Assembly (NCBI GenBank): GCA_016197405.1
Contig: JACPVR010000024.1
Span: 186,001-250,000 of the forward strand
Length of the DNA: 64,000 bases
Source: Mycobacterium sp.
Lineage (GTDB): Bacteria; Actinomycetota; Actinomycetes; Mycobacteriales; Mycobacteriaceae
Reading direction: 5' to 3'
Made by a program: the position numbers and the translations under genes. The notes beneath the pieces were generated by a model. That model did no database searches and was not told where the DNA came from. It saw only the letters and a program-made list of their open reading frames with translations. Of the stretch, positions 17,101 through 25,415 are shown in pieces. Every line of letters starts with the position of its first letter. Within the stretch, counting starts at the first letter, position 1.

Positions 17101-17925
17101 ATGTCTTCTTCATTGAGCGAGGTTCTCGCCACCCTGGCGCTCGAGCGCGTCAACGCCGCTTTCTTCGTGGGACAGCAGCTGCCCGCTCCCGCCAACCACA
17201 TCCTGGGTGGTCACATCTCCGCGCAGGCGCTGATGGCGGCCAGCCAGACCGCACCAGGGCGCGCACCACACAGTGTGCACACCTACTTCCTGCGTCCCGG
17301 CGACGCGCGGCGGCCGGTGGATTTCGAGGTGGCCGAACTGCAGGAGGGGCGGACGTTCTCGGCGCGCCGGGTGACCGCCCGCCAGGACGGGCAGGTGCTG
17401 CTGGAGGCGATGTCCTCGTTCAAGGCGCCGACGGGTGCGGCCGACGCCACCTACCAGCCGCCCATTCCCGCGGTGCCCGAACCGGAGTCGTTACCTTATG
17501 TGGCACCGCATTTCGCCGTCTCGGCGGCGGCGAGCAAGGATCAGTGGGCCAGCCTGCGATGGTTCCAGCGACGCACCGTCGACGCCGACACCGCCCCACC
17601 GGCACAGTCCCGGATCTGGTGGCGCCCCGACGGCGAGGTGCCCGACGACCCGGCGCTGCAGGCGTCCCTGGTCGCCTATGTGTCGGCGGTGACGCTGAAC
17701 GAACCGGCCTACGCCGCCCGCGGCAAGTACAGCGTGTCGGCGCAGCGTGACCACTCGGTGTGGTTCCACGGCCCTGCCACGCTCACCGACTGGCTGCTCT
17801 ACGACCAGTCCTCGCCGAGCAGTGCGGACTCGATGTCACTGGCCCGCGGAACGATGTTCAACCGCACCGGTGAGCTGGTCTGCACCGTGGCGCAGGAGCT
17901 GTATTTTCCGCCGCCCCGCGGCTGA
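17101..17925 (+). CDS. tesB: Acyl-CoA thioesterase II
   Basis: A 274-residue double hot-dog protein of the TesB family that cleaves acyl-CoA to free acid and CoA in the cytoplasm. It has the FVGQQLPAPANHILGGHISAQAL N-terminal region (shown here only as landmark), the HSVHTYFLRPGD strand, and the C-terminal hot-dog with DHSVWFHGP and YDQSSPSSADSMSLARG, which carries the usual Asp/Gln/Thr-Ser type catalytic residues. Length is normal. The ATG at 17101 is followed directly by the conserved core. Stands alone on the plus strand. Confidence 0.93.
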   Translation: MSSSLSEVLATLALERVNAAFFVGQQLPAPANHILGGHISAQALMAASQTAPGRAPHSVHTYFLRPGDARRPVDFEVAELQEGRTFSARRVTARQDGQVLLEAMSSFKAPTGAADATYQPPIPAVPEPESLPYVAPHFAVSAAASKDQWASLRWFQRRTVDADTAPPAQSRIWWRPDGEVPDDPALQASLVAYVSAVTLNEPAYAARGKYSVSAQRDHSVWFHGPATLTDWLLYDQSSPSSADSMSLARGTMFNRTGELVCTVAQELYFPPPRG

Positions 17926-18018
17926 CACCGGTCCGATCGGCGCGGAGTTCATCCGCGGTTAAGACACCCGTGGGCGCGGCGTCGTCGACCGAACACACCG
18001 GGCGGGTCTGCTGGACGG

Positions 18019-19140
18019 ATGCGGGTCGTGCAGGTGGCCAACTTCTACGGCCCCCGATCCGGTGGCCTGCGCACCGCGGTGGATCGGCTCGGCGCCGAAT
18101 ACCGCGCCGCCGGCCACGATGTCTTCCTGGTGGTGCCCGGCCCGTGCGCCGAACGCACCGTGCTGCCGTCCGGGGTGCACCGGATCTCGGTGCCCGCCGC
18201 GCGGATTCCCTGCACCGGCGGCTATCGGGCGGTGTTGCCGCGGCCCGTCATCGGCGTACTGGAATCGTTGCAACCGGATGCCATCGAGGTCTCCGACCGG
18301 TTCACCCTGCGTTGCCTGGGCAAGTGGGGGAGCAGGCATCGGGTGCGCACCGTGATGATCTCGCATGAGCGGCTCGACCGGCTGACCGGACAGCTGTTAC
18401 CGCACCGGCTGGCAACGGGCATCGCCGATTTCGCCAACCGGCGCACGGCGGCGGACTACGACACCGTGCTGTGCACGACGAGTTTCGCACGCGCCGAGTT
18501 CGATCGGATCGGCGCAGCCAATGTGGTGACCGTTCCGCTCGGAGTCGACCTCGACCTGTTCCACCCGCGCAGGCATTCGGTGCAGGAGCGGGCCCGGTGG
18601 GCCGCCCCGGATCAGTTGCTGCTCGTGCACTGCGGGCGGCTCTCGGTGGAAAAGCGCGTCGACCGCAGTATCGCAAGTGTTGCCGCACTGCATGATTGCG
18701 GTATCGATGCCCGGCTGGTGGTGGTGGGCGAGGGCCCGCTGCGCGCCCGGCTGGAACGTCAGGCCGCCCGGCTGCCGGTCGAGTTCACCGGCTTCATCAG
18801 CGACCGTGCAGCCGTCGCCGATCTGATGGCATCGGCGGATGTGGCGTTGGCGCCCGGTCCGCACGAGACATTCGGGCTGGCTGCGTTGGAGGCACTGGCC
18901 TGCGGAACGCCTGCGGTGGCATCGCGTACCTCGGCGCTGGCCGAGATCATCTGCCACGACAGCGGCGCGTGCGCCGACAACGATCCCCGCGCCATCGCCC
19001 ATGCCGTCACCACGGTGCTGAACCGGCCCGAGCAGCAGCGCCGCCACGGAGCCCGCCGGCGCGCCGAACACTTCAGCTGGCCGACGGCGGCCGAAGGAAT
19101 GCTCAGCGCGTTGACCGGCCCGCGTTTGGCAGGCGGCTAA
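18019..19140 (+). CDS. pimC: GT4 mannosyltransferase, PimC-like
   Basis: A 373-residue GT-B glycosyltransferase of family 4. The N-terminus MRVVQVANFYGPRSGGLRTA and the segments VMISHERLDRLTGQLLPHRLA, VPLGVDLDLFHPRR, HCGRLSVEKRVDRS and the donor-site E-x7-E motif in PHETFGLAALEALACG agree closely with what I remember of M. tuberculosis PimC, a GDP-mannose-dependent enzyme adding the third mannose to phosphatidylinositol mannosides. A cytoplasmic membrane-associated role is expected. PimC is not universal in mycobacteria, so an alternative is another GT4 acting on phosphatidylinositol-linked lipids. A hairpin follows. Confidence 0.82.
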   Translation: MRVVQVANFYGPRSGGLRTAVDRLGAEYRAAGHDVFLVVPGPCAERTVLPSGVHRISVPAARIPCTGGYRAVLPRPVIGVLESLQPDAIEVSDRFTLRCLGKWGSRHRVRTVMISHERLDRLTGQLLPHRLATGIADFANRRTAADYDTVLCTTSFARAEFDRIGAANVVTVPLGVDLDLFHPRRHSVQERARWAAPDQLLLVHCGRLSVEKRVDRSIASVAALHDCGIDARLVVVGEGPLRARLERQAARLPVEFTGFISDRAAVADLMASADVALAPGPHETFGLAALEALACGTPAVASRTSALAEIICHDSGACADNDPRAIAHAVTTVLNRPEQQRRHGARRRAEHFSWPTAAEGMLSALTGPRLAGG

Positions 19141-19160
19141 CCGGGAACAAGGTATTGACG

Positions 19161-19181
19161 GGGCCGCTCATTTGGCGGCCC
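19161..19181 (+). terminator. Hairpin between pimC and the coiled-coil gene
   Basis: A perfect 7-bp stem (GGGCCGC/GCGGCCC) with a 7-nt loop lies 20 bases after the pimC stop and 19 bases before the next ATG. No U-tract is seen. It may end the pimC transcript. Confidence 0.4.
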
Positions 19182-19200
19182 ACAACGTCAAGGAGCCGAA

Positions 19201-19626
19201 ATGGGCACCACAGCCATCTGGATCGTCGTCGCCGTCGTGGCGGTGCTGGTCATCGCCGGCGTCGTTCTACTGGGCCGCAAGCAGCGGCACAACCGCCTGC
19301 ACAGCAAGGCCGAACAGATCCGCGAAGAAGTGCAGGAGCGGGCGGCCCACGTCGACCGGCGCGCGGCGCTGGCCGACGAGACCGCGGCGAAGGCCCGTGC
19401 CGCCAAGGCCGAAGCCGATGCCAAGGCCGCCGAAGCCGCCCGGCTTCAGGATCGCGCGGCAGGCCTGCACAGTGAGGCGAGCAGCACCCGCGAGGAACTC
19501 GAAGCCCAGCGTGCGCATGCCGATTCGATCGACCCGAAGGTCAAGCGGGAAGACAACGCGAGCGAGGATTTCACCGGTGAAGCGAACCCTAACGCTGCGC
19601 CAGCGTCCGGGCGGGCCCCAGCCTGA
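19201..19626 (+). CDS. Single-pass membrane protein with coiled coil
   Basis: A 141-residue protein: one N-terminal membrane helix (about residues 4-24) followed by basic residues (GRKQRHNR), then a long Ala/Glu/Arg-rich segment (about 33-110) with heptad-like spacing, predicted to form a coiled coil, and a short polar tail. AAGGAGC precedes the ATG. Resembles actinobacterial proteins of unknown role. Its end overlaps the convergent CYP140 gene by 38 bases. Confidence 0.72.
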   Translation: MGTTAIWIVVAVVAVLVIAGVVLLGRKQRHNRLHSKAEQIREEVQERAAHVDRRAALADETAAKARAAKAEADAKAAEAARLQDRAAGLHSEASSTREELEAQRAHADSIDPKVKREDNASEDFTGEANPNAAPASGRAPA

Positions 19627-20908
19627 CCGGCAGCGTCGACCAGCCGCGCAGTACCCGGGTGTCGCGCCGCACCCCGGATCCGGCCGGGCTCACCTCGGGG
19701 AAGCGCTCGAAGAACGCGCGCAGTCCGACCTCGCCCTCCGCCCGGGCCAGGGCGGCCCCGAGGCAGAAGTGCCGGCCACCCGAGAACGCCAGATGGCGCC
19801 CGGCATTGGCGCGTTCGACATCGAAACGGTCGGGTTCGTCGAACACCGCCGGGTCCCGGTTCGCCGCCGCCAGGTAGATGACGACGGTCTCCCCGGCGGC
19901 GATCGGCCTGCCCGCCAGCTCGGTGTCACGCAGTGCCACACGGGCCGACAGCTGCACCGGTGAGTCCATCCGCAGGATCTCCTCGACGGCCCCCGGCCAT
20001 TTGTCGGGAGCTTCGCGCAGCACGGCGAGCTGATCGGGCGCGTCCATCAGCATCCGGATGCCGTTGCCGAGCAGGTTGACCGTGGTCTCGAAGCCCGCCG
20101 CCAGCACCAGTCCCGCGGTGGCCCGCAGTTCGGCATCGCTGAGCAGCGCCCCGTCGTCGGAGGCCTTGATCAGCTGGCTCATCAGATCGTCACCCGGGTT
20201 GCGGCGCAACTGGCCGAGGTGATCGACAAGCCATTCGTTGAACCCGGTGAGCCCGCGGGTGACCTTGCGGTACTGCGACCAGGTCAGCCCGATGTCGAGG
20301 CTCGGCGCAGCCAGCTCGCCGTACTCCAGCACCCGGGCCCGCTCGGAATCGGGGACGCCGAGGATCTCGCTGATCACCGCGACCGGCAACTGCGCGCAGT
20401 ACCGCTCGACGATGTCGACCACGCCGGACTGCCCGGCCAGCTCGTCGAGCAACGTGTTCGCGGTATCCCACAGCCGGTCCCGAAGGCCGGCAACGGCTCT
20501 GGAGGTGAACAGCGACGACACCGTCTTCCGGCACCGGGTGTGGTCGGGAGGTTCGATGGACAACAGTGACGGCGGCTGCAGCGGATGCAGATCGCCGGGA
20601 CGGGTGCGTTGTTCCAGCCAGCGAAGCGGCGCAGGCAGATTCGCACCCAGCGAGATCACCCGGAAGTCGTCGGACCGCAGCAGCTCGTGAGCCAGCGTGT
20701 GGTCGACCGTCAGGTAGGCCATCCGGCAGCGGATCAGCGGGCCGGTGGTCCGCGCCAGGGCGTGCAGTTCGTCGTAGAACGCCAGCGGGTCGGCCCGCAC
20801 CTCCGGATCGGCGACCAGACGCGCCTGCAGATCTCCGCGCCGCGCCCCCGACTTCGCGAAACCCCGGACCACCCCGTGCATGGACAGCCAGTGCAACCGT
20901 TCCTTCAC
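19589..20908 (-). CDS. cyp140: Cytochrome P450, CYP140 family
   Basis: A 439-residue class I bacterial P450. The haem ligand is Cys382 in FSGGRHFCLGAAL; the K-helix ExxR is in EEILRMDSP...R, and the I-helix oxygen-binding segment is AAGFETTVN. The start ERLHWLSMHG and the whole length match M. tuberculosis CYP140 (Rv1880c, 438 residues), which led to GTG 20908 as the start; GTG 20917 is possible, and the open frame further upstream reads through the divergent gene. The physiological substrate of CYP140 is unknown. No ferredoxin is adjacent. Confidence 0.92.
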   Translation of the reverse strand: MKERLHWLSMHGVVRGFAKSGARRGDLQARLVADPEVRADPLAFYDELHALARTTGPLIRCRMAYLTVDHTLAHELLRSDDFRVISLGANLPAPLRWLEQRTRPGDLHPLQPPSLLSIEPPDHTRCRKTVSSLFTSRAVAGLRDRLWDTANTLLDELAGQSGVVDIVERYCAQLPVAVISEILGVPDSERARVLEYGELAAPSLDIGLTWSQYRKVTRGLTGFNEWLVDHLGQLRRNPGDDLMSQLIKASDDGALLSDAELRATAGLVLAAGFETTVNLLGNGIRMLMDAPDQLAVLREAPDKWPGAVEEILRMDSPVQLSARVALRDTELAGRPIAAGETVVIYLAAANRDPAVFDEPDRFDVERANAGRHLAFSGGRHFCLGAALARAEGEVGLRAFFERFPEVSPAGSGVRRDTRVLRGWSTLPVRLGPARTLAQR

Positions 20909-20940
20909 CCGCTTCACGGTACGCCGTCTAGGCTTTTCCC

Positions 20941-21339
20941 ATGTTCTCCCGAGTTGCGATTGTGGCAATTGTTGCGGCGGCCGCCTGCGGTGGTGCCGGT
21001 ACGGCCGCTGCAGACTCCGACACCGGCGCCACGCTGTGCAATTACACGATGTCGGACCCGCACGTCGTCGACGTCTCGGGCACCACGATGGTCTCGGCAA
21101 CTTTGGAGCCGTCAGGCTGCAACGGCAACGCCAAGCCGTACTCGACGCAGGTGTGCCTGTCGACGCCGGGTAGCGCGGGGCGGTGCGCCGAGCTGCCGGG
21201 CTACGTCACCGCACACGCCTACCTGTCGCCATACGTGCCGGGTCAGACCTACACCGTGCGGGGTCGCGGCTGCGCCTTCGCGCTCGTCCCGTCTCAGACG
21301 CTGTGCAATTCCCTCGGCCCGGTGTCGGTGACGCTCTAG
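20941..21339 (+). CDS. Small secreted cysteine-containing protein
   Basis: A 132-residue protein with a Sec signal peptide (cleavage near AAA-D at about residue 24) and a mature domain with six cysteines and many Gly/Ser/Thr, likely an exported beta-rich disulfide-bonded domain. It is divergent from CYP140 by about 30 bases and ends 4 bases before the convergent CYP124 gene. No function recognised; confidence is mainly that it is a real gene. Confidence 0.72.
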   Translation: MFSRVAIVAIVAAAACGGAGTAAADSDTGATLCNYTMSDPHVVDVSGTTMVSATLEPSGCNGNAKPYSTQVCLSTPGSAGRCAELPGYVTAHAYLSPYVPGQTYTVRGRGCAFALVPSQTLCNSLGPVSVTL

Positions 21340-21342
21340 CCG

Positions 21343-22638
21343 CTAACGCGGCGGGGTCCAGCTGACCGGCAGCCGTTTGATCCCGTGGATGAAGGCCGAG
21401 AACAATCTCGCCGGTTTACCGGTGGCCGTCACGTCAGGGATCTGCCGGTGTAATTCGTCGAACGCGACGTTGATCTCCCGGCGGGCCAGATTGGCTCCGA
21501 GGCAGAAGTGCGCTCCGCCGCCGCCGAAACCGAGGTGCGGGTTGGGGTTTCGCAGTACGTCGAAGCGCCACGGGTCGGTGAACCTCTCCTCGTCGCGGTT
21601 CGCCGAGGCGTACCACAAGGTGACCTTGTCGCCCTGGGCCATCGGCACACCGCTGAGTTCGAAATCCCGGGTCAGGGTACGGCGCATATAGATCACCGGG
21701 GAGGCCCACCGGATGATCTCCTCGACCGCGGTGGGGGTCACCTTCTCGAAGTCGTCCCACCACAACCGGCGTTCGTCGGGATGCCGGCTCAACGCCAGCA
21801 CACCGTGGCTGATGGCGTTGCGCGTGGTCTCGTTACCCGCGACCACCAGCAGTATGAAGAACGACGCCACCTCGGCAGAGGTGAGCCGCTGGCCGTCGAG
21901 TTCGGCCTCGACCAGACTCGTGGTCAGGTCTTCACCCGGGTGCGACCGGCGGTCCTCGGCAAGGGCGTGCGCATAGGCGCCGATTTCCATTGCGGCCCTG
22001 CCGAATTCGGCCAGATCGCTGGTGATGTCGGGATCGCCGAAACCGAGGATCACATTGGTCCAGTGGAATACCAGATCGTGGTCGGACGCCGGTATGCCCA
22101 TCATGTCGCAGATGACCTGCAAGGGCAGCGGTCCGGCGAGCTCGGCGACCAGCTCGGCGTTACCGTCGGGATGGCGTTCGATCATGTCGGCGACCAGGGC
22201 GCGGGCGCGGTCGCGCACCGATGCCTCGATGCGGGCGACCACCTTGGGGGTGAAGGCCCTGCTGACGATGGAGCGCAGCCGCTGATGCCGCGGGTCGTCG
22301 AGCACGATCATCGAGCCGAAGTACTCGGCGAATTCGGGATTGTTGTCACCGATGGTGATGTTGGGGCTCGAGCTGAAGATCTCCGGGTGCCTGCTGGCGA
22401 AATGGATATCGTCGTACCGGGTCAGCGCCCAGTGCCCGGGGCCCGGTTCCACCCCCTCGAAACGCGCCTCTTCGAAGAAGGTTATCGGCGCCTCCCGGCG
22501 CAGTGTCGCGAATGCACCGTCGCGGAAATCGTCGTTGCGGGACCAGAATTCCCAGTTGTCCATGGTGACCTCGGACAGTGGGACTTGCGGTGGCGGTTCC
22601 CCGTTGGTGCGGGGCGCGATGCCGGTGAGAGTGCCCAT
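21343..22638 (-). CDS. cyp124: Cytochrome P450, CYP124 family
   Basis: A 431-residue P450 closely resembling CYP124 of M. tuberculosis, an omega-hydroxylase of methyl-branched lipids and of cholesterol side chains. The haem ligand Cys379 lies in GGGGAHFCLGANLARREI; the I-helix is LLVVAGNETTRNAI; the N-terminus MGTLTGIAPRTNGEPPPQVP matches the family start, so ATG 22638 was chosen and the longer open frame rejected. With CYP125 elsewhere in the window it would give two enzymes able to start oxidation of a sterol or isoprenoid side chain. Confidence 0.93.
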   Translation of the reverse strand: MGTLTGIAPRTNGEPPPQVPLSEVTMDNWEFWSRNDDFRDGAFATLRREAPITFFEEARFEGVEPGPGHWALTRYDDIHFASRHPEIFSSSPNITIGDNNPEFAEYFGSMIVLDDPRHQRLRSIVSRAFTPKVVARIEASVRDRARALVADMIERHPDGNAELVAELAGPLPLQVICDMMGIPASDHDLVFHWTNVILGFGDPDITSDLAEFGRAAMEIGAYAHALAEDRRSHPGEDLTTSLVEAELDGQRLTSAEVASFFILLVVAGNETTRNAISHGVLALSRHPDERRLWWDDFEKVTPTAVEEIIRWASPVIYMRRTLTRDFELSGVPMAQGDKVTLWYASANRDEERFTDPWRFDVLRNPNPHLGFGGGGAHFCLGANLARREINVAFDELHRQIPDVTATGKPARLFSAFIHGIKRLPVSWTPPR

Positions 22639-22701
22639 GCCAGCCAAGGTATCGCCAGATCGATGTCCGCCGAGGCGTTTCGCTGCGGCATGCTGGGACA
22701 C

Positions 22702-23802
22702 ATGACGCTGCCGGATCTGGTCTGCGCCGACTGCGGCGCACGCTACGACGTGCACAGCCTGGTGTGGCGGTGCGAATGCGGCGGCGTGCTGGACACCGTC
22801 ACCGATGCCGCGCTGCACATCACCGCACAGCAGTCCGACCGGATGTCGATGTGGCGTTACGAATCGGTGCTGCCGGTGCCGTTCGACGAGAAGATCAGCC
22901 TGGGGGAGGGCTGGTCACCCACGGTGGGATCCAGGACCAGGCCCGGTATCGACTACAAGCTCGACTTCCTGATGCCGACGCTGTCGTTCAAGGACCGTGG
23001 CGCGGTGGTGCTGGCGACGCTGGCGGAGCGGCTGGGCGTGCGATCGGCACTGACCGACAGCAGCGGTAATGCCGGCACAGCTGCCGCGGCCTATTTCGCC
23101 CGGGCCGGGATACCGTGCCGGGTCTTCGTTCCCGAGGCGACCTCGCCGGGCAAGCTCGCGCAGATGCGGGCCCACGGTGCCGATGTGGTGACCGTCGCAG
23201 GTAGCCGTGCCGACGCCGCCGCGGCGGCGCGGGTGGCCGCATCGGAGCCCGGCGTCTTCTATGCCAGCCATGTCTTTCACCCGTACTTCCTGCACGGCGT
23301 CAAGACCTATGGCTACGAGATCTGGGAACGCGGCGGGCGCAGGCTGCCCGATACCGTGCTGGTGCCGATCGGCAACGGCACGCTGGCGCTGGGCTGCCAT
23401 CTGGCGTTCACCGAGCTGGTCGACGCCGGTCTGGCCGACGGCCTGCCGACGCTGATCGGGGTGCAGCCCGAGGCCTGCGCACCGGTGGCGCAGGCTTTCG
23501 CCGCGGGCCTGGACACCGTTGCAGGTGTAGAGCCACTCCCGACGTCGGCCGAGGGTATCGCCATTGCCGCGCCACCGCGCGGTGCCGCGATCCTGGCGGC
23601 GGTCCGCGCCACCGGCGGGACGGTGCTCACGGTGACCGATGACGAGGTCGTGGCGGCACGTGCCGAGCTGGCCGCCGAAGGTCTGTACGTGGAACCGACA
23701 TCGGCGGTGTGCTGGGCAGCCGCGCGCCGATTTCCCGCGCTCGGCAACCCGGGCCATACCGTCGTCCCGCTGTGTGGCGCCGGATTGAAGGCTCCGCGGT
23801 GA
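22702..23802 (+). CDS. Threonine synthase-like PLP enzyme
   Basis: A 366-residue fold-type II pyridoxal-phosphate enzyme. The N-terminus has a Cys4 zinc-ribbon-like pattern (CADCGARYDV...CECGG); the PLP Lys is in PTLSFKDRGA, the phosphate loop includes DSSGNAGTAAA, and VPIGNGTLALG is the glycine-rich loop. It belongs to the threonine synthase / cysteate synthase-like group, not to the main ThrC position. ATG 22690 is a possible alternative start. The SRPBCC gene starts 20 bases downstream. The product is not certain. Confidence 0.85.
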   Translation: MTLPDLVCADCGARYDVHSLVWRCECGGVLDTVTDAALHITAQQSDRMSMWRYESVLPVPFDEKISLGEGWSPTVGSRTRPGIDYKLDFLMPTLSFKDRGAVVLATLAERLGVRSALTDSSGNAGTAAAAYFARAGIPCRVFVPEATSPGKLAQMRAHGADVVTVAGSRADAAAAARVAASEPGVFYASHVFHPYFLHGVKTYGYEIWERGGRRLPDTVLVPIGNGTLALGCHLAFTELVDAGLADGLPTLIGVQPEACAPVAQAFAAGLDTVAGVEPLPTSAEGIAIAAPPRGAAILAAVRATGGTVLTVTDDEVVAARAELAAEGLYVEPTSAVCWAAARRFPALGNPGHTVVPLCGAGLKAPR

Positions 23803-23821
23803 ATATGGGTATGCCCGCCCA

Positions 23822-24259
23822 ATGCCAACAGTTTCGCGAGATTTCGTCGTCTCGGCGCCGCCGAGCCAGGTGCTGACCTACCTCAAGGATTTCGGTAACG
23901 CCGAACGGTGGGATCCGGGGACGCAGCGGTGCGACCGGGTGGACACCGGGCCGGTGCAGGTGGGCTCCCGGTGGCGCAACACCTCACGCATCCTGGGACG
24001 TTCGACCGAACTGGACTATGTACTGCGCGAGGCCACCGACGACACGCTGGTCTTCGAGGGCCGCAACGACGCATCGACCTCCGTCGACACCATCGTGGTG
24101 ACCGAGGCACCGGACGGCGCCCGGATCAGCTACCGGGCGGATCTGCGGATGCACGGTCTGGCGGTGCTGCTGGCGCCGGCGATGAAATTGGTCTTCGAGA
24201 AACTCGCCACCGACACCGAGAAACAGATGACCCGCGTGCTCAACGACCTGGCGGCCTGA
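23822..24259 (+). CDS. SRPBCC (START-like) family protein
   Basis: A 145-residue helix-grip protein of the polyketide cyclase/dehydrase (SRPBCC) superfamily, with the N-terminal strand SRDFVVSAPPSQVLTYLKD, the RWDPGTQRCDRVD motif and a long C-terminal helix. It binds a hydrophobic ligand in a cavity; no ligand is known. Similar in size and neighbourhood (next to rpfC) to M. tuberculosis Rv1883c. It is probably cotranscribed with the PLP enzyme and converges on rpfC. Confidence 0.8.
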   Translation: MPTVSRDFVVSAPPSQVLTYLKDFGNAERWDPGTQRCDRVDTGPVQVGSRWRNTSRILGRSTELDYVLREATDDTLVFEGRNDASTSVDTIVVTEAPDGARISYRADLRMHGLAVLLAPAMKLVFEKLATDTEKQMTRVLNDLAA

Positions 24260-24264
24260 TGGGT

Positions 24265-24756
24265 CTAGCGGGCCTGCTGGGTCGGGATGCTGTTGACGAT
24301 CTTGCTCAGCGTGGCCAGCAGGTGCTTGCCGGGGTACCAGGCGCCGGTCTGGGCCGGTGCCGCCGGGGTGGCGGCCGGGGCGGTGATGTTGGAGACCGTC
24401 GTGATGGTGGGCGCTCCGGCCTTGGCGCCGCAGCTCGGCCACGCGCCGATGCCCTGCTTGGCCAGCACCCGCTCGGCGACGCGGATCTGCTCCTCGCGCG
24501 TTGCCTGCGCCGGGTTTCCGACCCCGCCGTTGGCGGCCCAGGTGGCCGGTTTGAATTGCAATCCGCCGTAATGTCCATTGCCGCTATTGGTGGCCCAATT
24601 TCCACCGGATTCGCACTGCGCAATTGCGTCCCAGTTGACGGTGTCGGCGTGGGCGGTGCCGGTCGACATTCCGGAAATCCCCGTCATCGCCAGCAGGGCG
24701 ACCACGAACGCGCCGGTGAGGGCCGCCAGTGCGAAGAATTTCCGGATGTTTTTCAT
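24265..24756 (-). CDS. rpfC: Resuscitation-promoting factor RpfC-like
   Basis: A 163-residue secreted peptidoglycan hydrolase with a lysozyme-like Rpf domain. The signal peptide ends at AHA-D (cleavage near residue 37). The Rpf domain (about 39-110) has the catalytic Glu49 in AQCESGGNWATNSGNGHYGG and two conserved cysteines (Cys48 and Cys109-type in WPSCGAKAG). A Pro/Ala-rich tail follows. It cleaves cell-wall glycan and helps resuscitation and division. Position matches M. tuberculosis Rv1884c. The upstream 140 bases, shared with the thioredoxin gene, contain GTTAC-like repeats that may be MtrA sites. Confidence 0.93.
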   Translation of the reverse strand: MKNIRKFFALAALTGAFVVALLAMTGISGMSTGTAHADTVNWDAIAQCESGGNWATNSGNGHYGGLQFKPATWAANGGVGNPAQATREEQIRVAERVLAKQGIGAWPSCGAKAGAPTITTVSNITAPAATPAAPAQTGAWYPGKHLLATLSKIVNSIPTQQAR

Positions 24757-24898
24757 GCTCGGTCTTTCGCCAAATTTGACGCAGGCGTTACTCCGATCAC
24801 AGATTTATCTCTAAGAGTTTTCTGGCACTTCCGTTACAGGGCCGATCCAATGCGGCGCCGGCTTCGTATCCCGAACAGAACCAACGAGAGGTGATGCC

Positions 24899-25405
24899 AT
24901 GAGGAATCCATTTCGCCGGAAACTGACGAGCACACTGGCGGCCGTCCTGGCCGCCGGACTGTTGTCGACGGTCTCAGCCGCGCCCGCCGCGCATGCCGAT
25001 CCCCGCCTGAATTTCACCGGCACCACATTGTCGGGTGCGCCCTTCAACGGCGCGAGCCTGCAGGGCAAACCGGCGGTGCTGTGGTTCTGGACGCCGTGGT
25101 GTCCGTTCTGCAATGCCGAGGCGCCCTCGGTCAGCGCCGTCGCCGCGCGCAATCCGCAGGTGACCTTCGTCGGGGTGGCGGCCCGCTCCGATGTCTCGGC
25201 GATGCAGGGGTTCGTGTCGAAGTACAACCTCGGCTTCACCAACCTCGACGACGCCGACGGGTCCATCTGGGCCACCTTCAACGTGCCGTGGCAGCCGGCC
25301 TACCTGTTCGTCAAACCGGACGGCACGTCGACGTTCGTCAACAATCCGACATCGGCGATGTCCGAACAGGAACTCGCCGACCGGGTGGCGGCCCTGACCG
25401 GCTAG
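24899..25405 (+). CDS. Secreted thioredoxin-like protein (Mpt53/DsbE type)
   Basis: A 168-residue exported thioredoxin-fold protein. The signal peptide ends at AHA-D (about residue 33). The redox pair Cys68-Pro-Phe-Cys71 lies in FWTPWCPFCNAEAP, and the cis-Pro loop is in FNVPWQPAYLF. M. tuberculosis Mpt53 (Rv2878c) is an extracytoplasmic thiol oxidase. It is followed 10 bases later by a CcdA-type protein that would set its redox state, the same pair as in M. tuberculosis. The gene probably forms an operon of three with the next two. Confidence 0.92.
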   Translation: MRNPFRRKLTSTLAAVLAAGLLSTVSAAPAAHADPRLNFTGTTLSGAPFNGASLQGKPAVLWFWTPWCPFCNAEAPSVSAVAARNPQVTFVGVAARSDVSAMQGFVSKYNLGFTNLDDADGSIWATFNVPWQPAYLFVKPDGTSTFVNNPTSAMSEQELADRVAALTG

Positions 25406-25415
25406 GCCGGCGGCG

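Noticed and set aside
21508..22701. Plus-strand extension in frame with the threonine-synthase-like gene
   Set aside because: It reads antisense through CYP124, which has full P450 motifs; the PLP enzyme begins at 22702 (or 22690) with its zinc-ribbon-like cysteines.
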